From Bacteroidia bacterium (GTDB lineage Bacteria > Bacteroidota > Bacteroidia > DATLTG01): a stretch of DNA of 44,342 bases. The notes under the pieces are model-generated. The model saw nothing but the letters and a program-made list of their open reading frames with translations. It had not been told where the DNA came from and made no database searches. Within the stretch, counting starts at the first letter, position 1, and every line of letters begins with the position of its first letter. The stretch lies in contig JBDTAC010000042.1 in NCBI GenBank assembly GCA_039924845.1, positions 1-44,342 on the forward strand. The letters are read 5' to 3'. Positions 23,952 to 33,352 of this stretch are shown piece after piece. A program made the translations under genes and the position numbers.

Positions 23952-25760
23952 ATGGAAAAAGAAGCATTATTAGAAGTCCGAAATTTAGTAACGGAATTTA
24001 GGACAGAAGACGAGACCGTGAAAGCCGTAAACGACATTACTTTCACACTCAATAAAGGGGAAACCATTGGTATTGTTGGAGAATCTGGTTCTGGAAAATC
24101 GGTTACGGCACTTTCCGTGATGCGCTTAATTCCAAATCCGCCCGGACGAATTACCGGCGGAGAAATCATTTTTCACTCGAGGCACAAAGGCACAGTTGAT
24201 TTAACAAAACTGAGCGAAAAAGAGATGCGCTCTTTCCGTGGAAACGAAATTGCCATGATTTTTCAGGAGCCGATGACTTCCTTGAATCCTGTTTATACTT
24301 GTGGAGATCAAGTAATGGAAGCCATTATGCTGCATCAAAAAGTATCGAAGCATGAAGCGAAAGAACGGACAATTGCTTTGTTTAAAGAAGTGCAATTGCC
24401 ACGTCCAGAAAATATATTTAGCACGTATCCGCATCAAATATCGGGCGGACAAAAACAACGTGTAATGATTGCGATGGCGATGTCTTGCAAACCTTCCATT
24501 TTGATTGCAGATGAGCCAACAACCGCCTTAGATGTTACGGTGCAACATACCATTCTTGATTTGATGGAAAAATTGCAGTACGAACACGAAATGGGAATTA
24601 TGTTTATTACGCACGATTTGGGCGTAATTGCGGAATTGGCGGATAAAGTAGTAGTGATGTACAAAGGAAAAATTGTGGAACAAGGAAAAGTGTGGGATAT
24701 TTTTTCAAACCCTCAACATCCTTATACCAAAGGACTTTTAGCTTGCCGTCCACCACTTAATAAACGTTTACATCGCTTGCCAACGGTTTCTGATTTTATG
24801 AAAATTGGCAACGATGGCTCCATGATAGAAAGCAATCAAAGTGTAACAGAAGTTACTGAAAAATTTCTTATTACGAGAGATGAGCGAGATAAACATCATG
24901 CAAAATTATATGCGAAAGAACCTATTCTTCAAATAAAAAATCTCAAAACATATTTTCCGATTAAAAAAGGACTTTTCGGAAAAACAGAAGAATACGTAAA
25001 AGCGGTGGACGATGTAAGTTTTGATGTATATCCTGGTGAAACACTCGGATTAGTGGGCGAATCTGGTTGTGGGAAAACAACTTTAGGAAGAACCATTTTG
25101 CGATTGATTGAACCAACGGAAGGGCAAATTATTTTTAAAGGGCAAGATATTACACATTTGGGAAGCAAAGAATTGCGCGACCTTCGGAAATACATACAAA
25201 TTATTTTTCAAGATCCTTATTCTTCGCTAAACCCTCGTATCACTATTGGAGAGGCGATTTTAGAGCCAATGAAAGTACACGGTATTTTAGCCGATGACAA
25301 AGCGCGAAAAGCAAAAGTGATTGAATTATTGAATCGGGTAAATATGAATGAAACACATTTTTACCGCTATCCACACGAGTTTTCGGGAGGGCAACGCCAG
25401 CGGATTTGCATCGCTCGCGCTTTAGCACTCAATCCTCAATTTATTATTTGTGATGAGTCGGTTTCTGCTTTGGACGTTTCTGTTCAAGCGCAAGTATTGA
25501 ATTTGCTGAACGAATTACGTGAAGAATTTGATTTTACGTATATTTTTATTTCACATGATTTATCTGTTGTAAAATTTATGTCGGACAGAATGGTGGTGAT
25601 GAACAAAGGAAAAATAGAAGAAATGGGAGATGCCGATGCGATTTCTTTAAATCCTCAACAAGAATATACTCGGAATTTAATTAATTCAATTCCCAAAGGG
25701 CAATTGTCTGATATTCAAGCATCCATTGACCGCAAAAATAAAAAAATGCAATTCGTATAA
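23952..25760 (+). CDS. ABC transporter ATP-binding protein, fused twin NBD (oligopeptide/dipeptide type)
   Basis: A 602-aa protein joining two ATPase domains in one chain, as in the GsiA/YejF type; it would power a peptide, glutathione or related importer at the inner membrane. NBD1 (about 5-265): Walker A GESGSGKS (43-50), signature SGGQKQR (165-171), Walker B ILIADEP (184-190), H-loop THD. NBD2 (about 325-590): Walker A GESGCGKT (370-377), signature SGGQRQR (479-485), Walker B FIICDES (498-504). The C-terminal oligopeptide-type extensions (NPQHPYTKGLLACRPP) are present. No permease or solute-binding gene is adjacent, so the partners are elsewhere. Confidence 0.95.
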   Translation: MEKEALLEVRNLVTEFRTEDETVKAVNDITFTLNKGETIGIVGESGSGKSVTALSVMRLIPNPPGRITGGEIIFHSRHKGTVDLTKLSEKEMRSFRGNEIAMIFQEPMTSLNPVYTCGDQVMEAIMLHQKVSKHEAKERTIALFKEVQLPRPENIFSTYPHQISGGQKQRVMIAMAMSCKPSILIADEPTTALDVTVQHTILDLMEKLQYEHEMGIMFITHDLGVIAELADKVVVMYKGKIVEQGKVWDIFSNPQHPYTKGLLACRPPLNKRLHRLPTVSDFMKIGNDGSMIESNQSVTEVTEKFLITRDERDKHHAKLYAKEPILQIKNLKTYFPIKKGLFGKTEEYVKAVDDVSFDVYPGETLGLVGESGCGKTTLGRTILRLIEPTEGQIIFKGQDITHLGSKELRDLRKYIQIIFQDPYSSLNPRITIGEAILEPMKVHGILADDKARKAKVIELLNRVNMNETHFYRYPHEFSGGQRQRICIARALALNPQFIICDESVSALDVSVQAQVLNLLNELREEFDFTYIFISHDLSVVKFMSDRMVVMNKGKIEEMGDADAISLNPQQEYTRNLINSIPKGQLSDIQASIDRKNKKMQFV

Positions 25761-25780
25761 AGTTAAGAGATAAAACAAGC

Positions 25781-25822
25781 AAAAAAAGGGTTTGAAAAAT
25801 TTTTTTTTCAAACCCTTTTTTT
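25781..25822 (+). terminator. Terminator of the ABC ATPase gene
   Basis: A 19-bp stem with arms AAAAAAAGGGTTTGAAAAA (25781-25799) and TTTTTCAAACCCTTTTTTT (25804-25822), with loop TTTT. It begins 20 bp after the stop. The T/A arms make it usable on both strands. Confidence 0.9.
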
Positions 25823-26041
25823 AATATCGTAAAAAAGCCTTTCCGAAAATTTTTTTTTCAAAAAAAAGTCTCAAAAAAAGGTGATGAAAAATTATCTTTT
25901 GACGGATAGAAACTCGTATTTGCAAGATAAAACGGGCAAAAGAGGAGGACAAATAACAACCAACTTCAGAGTTGCTTATTTAGAATCTATATAAATTACA
26001 AAAAAAAACCTGTTTTTTATTTTTATAAATAATGTTTCTTA

Positions 26042-26049
26042 TAATTTTG
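26042..26049 (+). promoter_or_regulatory. Putative -7 box of the act-cox operon
   Basis: TAATTTTG is an exact match to TAnnTTTG, 61 bp upstream of the actA start. The -33 region is T-rich (TTTTTTATTT) without a proper TTTG, so confidence is moderate. Confidence 0.45.
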
Positions 26050-26110
26050 CCGCTCAAGTTTTAAAAACTAACTATCATTTATTGCGTGCAATTTTAAAGT
26101 AGAATCTACT

Positions 26111-27379
26111 ATGGATACAATGTGTACCAAGCTAAAGAAGCCTTATTCGACGCTTTTTTTACTCTTCATTATTACCTTCTTTTTCAACATTAATAAAATT
26201 TCAGCAGCAGATATTGACGGAGCAAAGTTGTTCCGCCAAAATTGTGCGGTGTGCCACAGTCTTGGTACAGATAAAATTACTGGTCCAGGATTAGCGGGCG
26301 TTACTTCACGTGTTCCGCAACCGTACGAAGACTGGATGTTGAAATGGATTAAAAATAATGCTGCTGTGAGAGCGAGTGGAGATGCTTACGCAACTAAGCT
26401 TTTCGCAGATAACAACCAAGCAGCAATGACGGTTTTCGCTTCCCAATTGAGCGATGATCAAATAAAAGGAATTATTGCTTTTTTGAAAAATCCTCCAAAA
26501 GTGGAAGATGCAACAACTCCTGTGGTAGCGACAACTTCGAATGCTGCTCCGCAAGAAAGTGGTGTAAATCCTTTATATGTATTAATAGCGATTTTAATAT
26601 TCCTTATTATCATCGTATCTGTATTAAGAGGCGTAAAACGCTCGCTTAAAAATGTGATCAATCAGAAAAAAGGTCGCCCTGAAGCGCCAGATACATCCTT
26701 TGTGCAAGAAACAAGCAAATGGATGCTTTCTCATAAATTAGCGGTAGCACTTATGTGTATTTTCTTGTTAGGTTGGGGTTGTACAGATGCTTGGGAATAT
26801 CTTTGGAACATTCACGTTTATCCAGGATATGAGCCAACACAACCCATTAAATTTTCTCATAAAATTCACGCTGGAGATAATAACATCAATTGCATTTATT
26901 GCCATTCAGGTGCTGAAAAAGGAAAAACTGCTGGAATCCCTTCTGTGAATGTGTGTATGAATTGTCATAAAGGAATTACGAAAGGACCAACTACAGGAAC
27001 AACCGAAATTGCTAAAATTTATTACGCAGCAGGTTGGGATGTAAAAACGCAGTTGTATGATTTGCCGCAACATCCGATTCATTGGAACAGAGTTCACAAT
27101 TTACCAGATTTCTCTTATTTCAATCACTCACAACACGTAGTGGTAGGACAGCAAAAATGTCAAACTTGCCACGGCGAAGTACAAACGTTTACCGTAGATC
27201 ATCAATTTGCGCCACTTACAATGGGCTGGTGCGTTAACTGTCACCGGACAACAGAAGTGAAAATGGCAGGAAATCCTTATTACGATGAATTGCACAAAAA
27301 ATTAGAAGAAAAATACAAAGGACAAAAAATTACGGTGGATAAAATGGGTGGAATTGAGTGCGGAAAATGCCACTACTAA
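26111..27379 (+). CDS. actA: Alternative complex III subunit ActA, multiheme cytochrome c
   Basis: Periplasmic electron-transfer subunit of alternative complex III (menaquinol:cytochrome c oxidoreductase). The 422-aa protein has six CxxCH motifs: one in an N-terminal cytochrome c class I-like domain (CAVCH, 45-49) and five in the C-terminal part (CIYCH 261-265, CMNCH 282-286, CQTCH 350-354, CVNCH 374-378, CGKCH 417-421). A signal/anchor lies at about 11-27, with membrane helices at about 153-173 and 210-224 between the two heme domains. The C-terminal part matches the ActA pentaheme subunit; the fused N-terminal monoheme domain is additional to the classical pentaheme description. It is the first gene of a tight, co-oriented operon of eight. 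An alternative start lies at codon 4. Confidence 0.95.
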   Translation: MDTMCTKLKKPYSTLFLLFIITFFFNINKISAADIDGAKLFRQNCAVCHSLGTDKITGPGLAGVTSRVPQPYEDWMLKWIKNNAAVRASGDAYATKLFADNNQAAMTVFASQLSDDQIKGIIAFLKNPPKVEDATTPVVATTSNAAPQESGVNPLYVLIAILIFLIIIVSVLRGVKRSLKNVINQKKGRPEAPDTSFVQETSKWMLSHKLAVALMCIFLLGWGCTDAWEYLWNIHVYPGYEPTQPIKFSHKIHAGDNNINCIYCHSGAEKGKTAGIPSVNVCMNCHKGITKGPTTGTTEIAKIYYAAGWDVKTQLYDLPQHPIHWNRVHNLPDFSYFNHSQHVVVGQQKCQTCHGEVQTFTVDHQFAPLTMGWCVNCHRTTEVKMAGNPYYDELHKKLEEKYKGQKITVDKMGGIECGKCHY

Positions 27380-27431
27380 GTTGAAATTTAAAAAAGATAC
27401 AAGAACCGAAAATATTAACGGAAAAAAATAA

Positions 27432-30400
27432 ATGGGAACGTCAAAAAAATACTGGAAAGGATTAGATCAACTCAGTGAAAATCCTGAATTTGTTCGTAAA
27501 AGTAAAGATGAGTTTGCCGAACCAATCCCTGTAGAGCAATTTCTCGGGAATGAAGGCTTAGCGAATTCATCCACCAGCAGAAGAGATTTTTTGAAATATG
27601 TTGGATTTAGTTTAACGGCTGCAACACTTGCTGCTTGCGAAGCTCCAGTCATAAAAACAATTCCGTATGTAATTAAACCGGAAGAAGTAACACCGGGTAT
27701 TCCTGATTGGTATGCTTCTACTTATTACGATGGAAGCGATTATTGCAGCGTTTTAGTAAAAACCCGCGAAGGTCGTCCGATAAAAATTGAAGGAAATAAA
27801 TTATCTTCTATTACAAAAGGTGGCACAAATGCAAGAGTTCAAGCATCTGTACTTTCTTTATATGATACTGCTCGAATTACAGCACCTTATAAATCAAAAG
27901 CGGCTACTACTTGGGAAAGCGCAGACAAAGAAATTTCATCTAAATTAGCTGATATCGTTGCAAAAGGAGGAAATATTCGCATACTTTCTGCTACCATTAT
28001 TAGTCCTTCTACGAAACAAGTTATTGCAGATTTTATTACCAAATATCCAACAGCAAAACACGTTACGTACGATGCCGTTTCGTATTCTGGTATTATCAAT
28101 GCAAATGACACTTCATTTGGTCAGGCAATTATTCCTACCTATAATTTTGACAAAGCACTAACGATTGTGAGTATTGGTGCGGATTTCTTGGCAAATTGGA
28201 TTTCTCCGATTGAATTTTCTACACAATATGTGAAAAATAGAAAAGTAAGCAAGGAAAAGAAAACCATGTCGAAACACATCCACTTTGAAACAATTATGTC
28301 TTTAACTGGGGCAAATGCGGATAAGCGTGTTCCTGTAAAAATATCTCAACAGGGTATTGTTGTGGTAAATTTATACAATGCGGTTGCTAAATTAGCAGGT
28401 CAACCAACCTTGAGCTCTTCTTCTTTGCCGTGTGATGATCAAATAACGGCTGCTGCGAAAAAACTTTTTGACACAGCAGGACAATCATTAGTTGTTTGCG
28501 GATCGAATGATACCGATGTTCAATTTATTGTGAATGGAATTAATTCCATGCTAAAAAGCTATGGTAATACAATTGATATATCAACTCCATGTTATTTGAG
28601 ACAAGGTAGTGATGCGGATTTTATGGCACTTGTTAGTGACATGAAATCAGGAAAGGTTGGCGCATTAATTACTTATAATACGAATCCTGTTTATACAGCT
28701 CCTGCTTCTATTGGATTTGCAGATGCTTACAAAAAAGTAGATTTAAAAATATCAATGGCAGATCGTTTGGACGAAACAGCGCAATTAGCTGATTATGTTT
28801 GTCCAGATAACCATTATTTGGAATCATGGAACGATGCATCTCCAAGAGAAGGTGTTTACAGTTTAGCGCAACCAACTATTGCACCTTTATTTTCAAAACC
28901 AAGAAACGAAGGAACAAGATGTGCGCAAGAAAGTTTATTGATGTGGGCAGGAACTACCACTGATTACCACACGTATATTCAAGCTTATTGGGAGAAGAAT
29001 ATTTTTCCAACACAGAAAAAATATACCGATTTCGAATTATTTTGGATTCCAACTTTAAGAGATGGTATTTATGAAGCGACAGGTGTAGCAGATGAATCGA
29101 AAAATGCAATGGGGGACCCTGTACTAACTATTACTAATACTAAAACAGGAAAAACAGATAAAGTTACTATTGATTATTCAAAATCAGCGCAAACCATTGC
29201 ATCTGCTGCTAAAGGTGGAGCTTTTGAAGCGGTATTATATGAAAAAGTAGGAATTGGAAACGGAAATCAAGCGAACAATCCTTGGTTACAAGAATTACCA
29301 GATCCTATTTCAAAAGTAACTTGGGACAATTACATTACAATGAATCCATCCGATATGAAGGATGCGAAATACAATTTATTAGAAGAAGATGATCGCCAAG
29401 GAAGTGTGGCTACTGTTTCTGCAAATGGTATAACTGTTGAATTGCCGGTGTATCCTCAACCAGGTCAGGCAAAAGGAACCATTGGAATGGCAGTAGGTTA
29501 CGGAAGAACAGATATTGGTAGAGTAGCAGAAGGAGTGGGGGCAAATGTGTTCCCTTTTTCACAAGTGATAAACGGAACAATACAATATTCTGTTCAAGAC
29601 GTAGCGATTGCTTCTGTTGCAGGTAAATCACATCTTTTTGCAACTACACAAACGCACAGTACGCTTGTTGGCAGACCGATTGTAAAAGAAACAACATTAG
29701 AAGATTATATCAAAGACCCAGCTTCTGGAAACGAAGTGGAAATGGTTTATACGAAAGAAGGCAAAAAAATGCCGACAGAAGTAAACCTTTGGACTAATTT
29801 CGAAAGATTGGATCATAAATGGGGCTTATCAATTGATTTGAATTCATGTATCGGTTGTGGAGCTTGCGTAGTAAGTTGTAATGCTGAAAATAATGTGCCT
29901 GTTGTAGGAAAAGACGAAGTAAGCAGAAGTCGTGAAATGCACTGGTTACGTATTGATCGTTATTACAGTAGCGATATGACTCAGGAGCGTGCTGAAAAAG
30001 AAAATGTAGGAGCATCCAATATGGTGTATGCGATGGAAGTTCCAACTACGGATAATCCAGAAGTTGTTTTCCAACCGATGATGTGTCAGCATTGTAATCA
30101 CGCACCTTGCGAAACCGTTTGTCCGGTAATGGCTACTAATCACAGTTCTGAAGGCTTAAACCAAATGATTTATAACCGTTGTGTAGGAACTCGTTACTGT
30201 GCAAATAACTGTCCTTATAAAGTAAGAAGATTTAACTGGTTTAATTTCAGTGAAAATCCTAAATTCAAAGATGTTAATCCATCACAAGATGAATTGGGAA
30301 GAATGGTATTAAATCCAGAAGTAGTAGTACGTTCAAGAGGGGTTATGGAAAAATGTAGCATGTGTATTCAACGTATACAAGGCGGCAAATTAAAAGCTAA

Positions 30401-30626
30401 AATTGAAAGACGTCCAATAAAAGATGGCGAAATTCAAACAGCTTGTTCGCAATCTTGTCCTACAAATGCAATCAGTTTCGGAAATATGAATGACGATAAC
30501 AGTGAAGTTGCCAATTTAGGAAAAGATGAGAGAATGTATCACGTATTGGAAGAATTAGGCGTATTGCCCTCTGTATTTTATCTCACAAAAGTGAGAAACG
30601 TAGACGCTGTAAAAGAAGGAGCTTAA
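27432..30626 (+). CDS. actB: Alternative complex III subunit ActB, Fe-S cluster-rich molybdopterin-oxidoreductase-like protein
   Basis: The large 1064-aa iron-sulfur subunit that conducts electrons from the membrane quinol site toward the heme subunits, on the periplasmic face. It begins with a Bacteroidota-type extension carrying a TAT-like motif SRRDFLK (49-55) and a lipobox-like LAAC (Cys69), then a long domain resembling the catalytic subunit of CISM molybdoenzymes (family knowledge: without functional Mo cofactor). The ferredoxin-like C-terminal part starts near 800, with C806-IG-C809-GA-C812-VVS-C816, CQHCNHAPCETVCPV, CVGTRYCANNCPY and CSMCIQR, enough for about four clusters. It is 52 bp from actA and 66 bp from actC. 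No frame break is seen. Confidence 0.96.
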   Translation: MGTSKKYWKGLDQLSENPEFVRKSKDEFAEPIPVEQFLGNEGLANSSTSRRDFLKYVGFSLTAATLAACEAPVIKTIPYVIKPEEVTPGIPDWYASTYYDGSDYCSVLVKTREGRPIKIEGNKLSSITKGGTNARVQASVLSLYDTARITAPYKSKAATTWESADKEISSKLADIVAKGGNIRILSATIISPSTKQVIADFITKYPTAKHVTYDAVSYSGIINANDTSFGQAIIPTYNFDKALTIVSIGADFLANWISPIEFSTQYVKNRKVSKEKKTMSKHIHFETIMSLTGANADKRVPVKISQQGIVVVNLYNAVAKLAGQPTLSSSSLPCDDQITAAAKKLFDTAGQSLVVCGSNDTDVQFIVNGINSMLKSYGNTIDISTPCYLRQGSDADFMALVSDMKSGKVGALITYNTNPVYTAPASIGFADAYKKVDLKISMADRLDETAQLADYVCPDNHYLESWNDASPREGVYSLAQPTIAPLFSKPRNEGTRCAQESLLMWAGTTTDYHTYIQAYWEKNIFPTQKKYTDFELFWIPTLRDGIYEATGVADESKNAMGDPVLTITNTKTGKTDKVTIDYSKSAQTIASAAKGGAFEAVLYEKVGIGNGNQANNPWLQELPDPISKVTWDNYITMNPSDMKDAKYNLLEEDDRQGSVATVSANGITVELPVYPQPGQAKGTIGMAVGYGRTDIGRVAEGVGANVFPFSQVINGTIQYSVQDVAIASVAGKSHLFATTQTHSTLVGRPIVKETTLEDYIKDPASGNEVEMVYTKEGKKMPTEVNLWTNFERLDHKWGLSIDLNSCIGCGACVVSCNAENNVPVVGKDEVSRSREMHWLRIDRYYSSDMTQERAEKENVGASNMVYAMEVPTTDNPEVVFQPMMCQHCNHAPCETVCPVMATNHSSEGLNQMIYNRCVGTRYCANNCPYKVRRFNWFNFSENPKFKDVNPSQDELGRMVLNPEVVVRSRGVMEKCSMCIQRIQGGKLKAKIERRPIKDGEIQTACSQSCPTNAISFGNMNDDNSEVANLGKDERMYHVLEELGVLPSVFYLTKVRNVDAVKEGA

Positions 30627-30640
30627 AAAAATAATTTTCA
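30624..30640 (+). repeat. Motif copy at the actB stop
   Basis: The actB stop TAA (30624-30626) runs into AAAAATAATTTTC. Confidence 0.65.
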
Positions 30641-30659
30641 GAACAGGAATAAGAACAAT

Positions 30660-30672
30660 CGGGCTTAACCCG
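30660..30672 (+). repeat. Small hairpin CGGG-CTTAA-CCCG between actB and actC
   Basis: CGGG and CCCG arms around CTTAA, 21 bp before the actC start. It shares GGCTTAACCC with the hairpin at 205-226, which has longer arms. It may be a chance likeness or part of a dispersed repeat. Confidence 0.35.
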
Positions 30673-30692
30673 AAAAATAAAAACAAAAAGAT

Positions 30693-32075
30693 ATGCAACA
30701 CGAGTCTTCTATCAGAGAACCGTTAATACTTGGAGATAAAACATTTCATCAGATTTCTGAGGACATTGCTCGACCTGTTGAAGGGAAAGCAAACAAGTAT
30801 TGGTACATTGTATTTTGGATTGCTTCCTTGGCTTGGACTTGGGGCTTTTGCTGTATCGCTTATACAATAGGTACTGGTATTGGTGCTTGGGGTTTGAATA
30901 AAACCATTGGATGGGCTTGGGATATTACGAATTTCGTTTGGTGGATTGGTATTGGACATGCTGGGACGCTTATTTCTGCGGTACTTTTATTGTTCCGCCA
31001 AAAATGGAGAATGTCTATTAATCGTTCTGCGGAAGCAATGACGATTTTTGCCGTATTATGCGCAGCCATATTTCCGGTTATCCACATGGGTCGTCCTTGG
31101 TTAGCATATTTCGTGTTACCACTTCCAAACCAATTTGGTTCTTTATGGGTAAATTTTAACTCTCCATTGTTGTGGGATGTATTCGCGATTAGTACGTATT
31201 TCTCCGTATCTGTTGTGTTTTGGTACATCGGTTTGATTCCCGATTTTGCGATGATTCGCGATAGAGCAAACACCCCGCTTCGCAGAAAAATTTATTCCAT
31301 TCTTAGTTTTGGATGGAGCGGACGTGCAAAAGATTGGAACCGTTACGAAGAAGTATCACTTGTGTTAGCTGGTATTGCCACTCCACTTGTGTTTTCGGTT
31401 CACTCTATTGTAAGTATGGACTTTGCCACATCTTTGGTAAGAGGGTGGCATTCCACTATTTATCCGCCTTACTTTGTGGCTGGAGCTGTTTTTTCAGGAT
31501 TTGCGATGGTATTAACGCTCTTAATTATTGTGCGTAAAGTATTTAGTTTAGAAGAATACATTACCCTTCAACACATTGAAATGATGAATAAAGTAATGCT
31601 TTTAACAGGTTCTATTGTTGCCATTGCTTATTTTACAGAATTTTTTATGGCTTGGTATTCTGGTGATCCAAACGAAAGTTTTATTTACCTTTCGGTAGAT
31701 GTGGCACGAGGTCCTTATTGGTGGGCATTTACATCCTTGATTCTGTGTAACACCGTGCTTCCGCAAATTATGTGGTTCAAAAAGGCGAGAAGAAATCTAT
31801 ACATAACCTTTATCATTTCCATTATAGTGAATATTGGAATGTGGTTCGAGCGTTTTATGATTATCGTAACGGATTTATACAGAGATTACCTTCCTTCCAG
31901 TTGGACGATATTTCATCCAACATTTATCGAAGTTGGTATTTTTGTCGGAACAATCGGAATGTTTTTTACCTTATTTCTTTTATTTGCAAGAGTTTTCCCG
32001 GTTATCAATCAAACAGAATTGAAGACTGTTTTGAAATCATCTGGATCTTTAAGCAGAAAAGAGAATCACAAATAG
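30693..32075 (+). CDS. actC: Alternative complex III subunit ActC, NrfD-like quinol-binding membrane protein
   Basis: A 460-aa integral membrane protein of the NrfD/PsrC family with about ten membrane helices, forming the quinol-oxidising membrane half of complex III with ActF. Key family features are visible: HMGRPW (HMGRPWLAYFV) and YFVAGAVFSGFAMVLTL, and the segment IGHAGTLISAVLLLFRQKWR. It acts in the inner membrane with actB, whose Fe-S clusters collect the electrons. The next gene (actD) begins 28 bp after the stop. Length and order agree with the conserved act operon. Confidence 0.95.
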   Translation: MQHESSIREPLILGDKTFHQISEDIARPVEGKANKYWYIVFWIASLAWTWGFCCIAYTIGTGIGAWGLNKTIGWAWDITNFVWWIGIGHAGTLISAVLLLFRQKWRMSINRSAEAMTIFAVLCAAIFPVIHMGRPWLAYFVLPLPNQFGSLWVNFNSPLLWDVFAISTYFSVSVVFWYIGLIPDFAMIRDRANTPLRRKIYSILSFGWSGRAKDWNRYEEVSLVLAGIATPLVFSVHSIVSMDFATSLVRGWHSTIYPPYFVAGAVFSGFAMVLTLLIIVRKVFSLEEYITLQHIEMMNKVMLLTGSIVAIAYFTEFFMAWYSGDPNESFIYLSVDVARGPYWWAFTSLILCNTVLPQIMWFKKARRNLYITFIISIIVNIGMWFERFMIIVTDLYRDYLPSSWTIFHPTFIEVGIFVGTIGMFFTLFLLFARVFPVINQTELKTVLKSSGSLSRKENHK

Positions 32076-32103
32076 AAAAAAAGTTTTTAAAACATAAAAG
32101 AAA

Positions 32104-32628
32104 ATGAGTCAGACGATTATACACGGTATTTATGATGACGATGAACTCCTTTTAAACGGAGCAAAAGCACTTCGAGCCATCGGAATAAAAGTGAAAGAAG
32201 TTTTTTCGCCTATCCCTGTTCACGGACTTGACGAAGTAATTGGCGTGAAAAAAACGCGCTTGGCAATTTGTTCTTTTATCTACGGTTGCACTGGAACATC
32301 TCTTGCATTGTTGATGATGTGGTACATGTTAATCCACGATTGGCCTGTTGATATTGGGGGAAAGCCGAACCAATTTTTGTATCGCAATATTCCAGCATTT
32401 ATCCCAATTACGTTTGAGATAACCGTTTTATGCGCTGCACACGGCATGGCACTTACTTTCTTATTTAGAAGTTGGATATTTCCTGGCGTATCTCCAAAAA
32501 ATCCAGACAGAAGAACAACAGATGATAAATTTTTAATGTTAATAGAAGCTCGTAGCGAAGACGTAACAAAAATTGTTTCCGTTTTGAGAGAGACAGGTGC
32601 TTCGGAAGTAAATCAAAAAACAGCATAA
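32104..32628 (+). CDS. actD: Alternative complex III subunit ActD (DUF3341)
   Basis: A small 174-aa membrane subunit with two helices (about 58-82 and 98-120) and a soluble N-terminal ferredoxin-like fold region starting THGIYDDDELLLNGAKALRAIGIKVKEVFSP (split here: residues about 4-34), typical of the ActD/DUF3341 family. The segment YGCTGTSLALLMMWYM begins the first membrane helix, and FRNIPAF-like text appears as YRNIPAFIPITFE. The role in the complex is structural: it lies beside ActC/ActF. It is 28 bp after actC and 14 bp before actE. Confidence 0.92.
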   Translation: MSQTIIHGIYDDDELLLNGAKALRAIGIKVKEVFSPIPVHGLDEVIGVKKTRLAICSFIYGCTGTSLALLMMWYMLIHDWPVDIGGKPNQFLYRNIPAFIPITFEITVLCAAHGMALTFLFRSWIFPGVSPKNPDRRTTDDKFLMLIEARSEDVTKIVSVLRETGASEVNQKTA

Positions 32629-32642
32629 GTAATTTTACGGAT

Positions 32643-33302
32643 ATGAAACAACGTATAAAAAATATTTTTTCAATCGGCAGAAATGTAACCGGCTTGAGTT
32701 TGGCTTTGTTGGCTTGCTCCACCGTTTTAATGACTTCCTGCTGGAAACACGATCCAAACAGTCCGGGAGTAGAATACATGCCAGATATGTACCGTTCACC
32801 GGATTATGAAACCAATTCTTACAATCCATTTTTTGCGGATAGCATGAGTGATAGAGTTCCGGTAGTAGGAACTATTCCAAGAGGCTTTCAACCAGATCCA
32901 TATCCAAATACACCACAAGGTTGGTTGGATGCTGCGAAAAACATGGAAGATCCATTTCCTGCAGATACAGCAATACAAGGAGAAGGAAAAGGAATTTTTG
33001 TAATTTATTGCAGACATTGCCATGGAGACCAAGGAATGGGAGATGGACCAGTGGCGATGAAGTTACCTGGACCTCCGCCGCCATATTCTGGTCCAGCATT
33101 GAAAAACATTACAGTAGGAGAAATGTACCAAACACTTGAATATGGAAAAGGCTTGATGGGATCACACGCTTCTCAACTTACGGTAGATCAGCGTTGGAAA
33201 GTAATTCGCTATGTACAAGTATTGCAAAAGATAGGAGCAGATACAACAAAAGCAGCTACTGCTTCTGTAGCGAAAGATTCAACGGCAGCGAAAACAAATT
33301 AA
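32643..33302 (+). CDS. actE: Alternative complex III subunit ActE, monoheme cytochrome c lipoprotein
   Basis: A 219-aa periplasmic lipoprotein. The signal peptide ends in the lipobox LMTSC (Cys33), which anchors the protein to the inner membrane. One class I cytochrome c domain has the heme motif CRHCH (123-127, in YCRHCHGDQGMGDG) and a probable Met ligand in GLMGSHAS. It is the expected exit for electrons from the complex to the terminal oxidase. The last about 25 residues are a low-complexity Ala/Thr/Lys tail (TTKAATASVAKDSTAAK). The gene lies within the act operon between actD and actF. Confidence 0.94.
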   Translation: MKQRIKNIFSIGRNVTGLSLALLACSTVLMTSCWKHDPNSPGVEYMPDMYRSPDYETNSYNPFFADSMSDRVPVVGTIPRGFQPDPYPNTPQGWLDAAKNMEDPFPADTAIQGEGKGIFVIYCRHCHGDQGMGDGPVAMKLPGPPPPYSGPALKNITVGEMYQTLEYGKGLMGSHASQLTVDQRWKVIRYVQVLQKIGADTTKAATASVAKDSTAAKTN

Positions 33303-33310
33303 TTAACGAC

Positions 33311-33328
33311 AGAAAAATAATTTTTTCA
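33311..33328 (+). repeat. Motif copy between actE and actF
   Basis: AGAAAAATAATTTTTTC, 8 bp after the actE stop. Confidence 0.7.
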
Positions 33329-33352
33329 GCATAAAAATATAAGCGTAAAAAA

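Larger units (their letters stand above)
25761..26110. other. 350-bp intergenic region before the respiratory operon
   Basis: It holds the terminator of the ABC gene (25781-25822), a second T-rich hairpin-like stretch near 25840-25870, a motif relative (GAAAAATTATCTTTTG, about 25887-25902), and a candidate promoter at 26042. A 36-codon open frame at 25884-25994 is not supported by any recognisable composition or family and is not called as a gene. Confidence 0.6.

Noticed and set aside
25884-25994. 36-codon open frame in the region before actA
   Set aside because: Preceded by an AAGGTG-like site and starting MKNYLLTDRNS, but it is very short, overlaps motif-like A/T sequence and resembles no known peptide.
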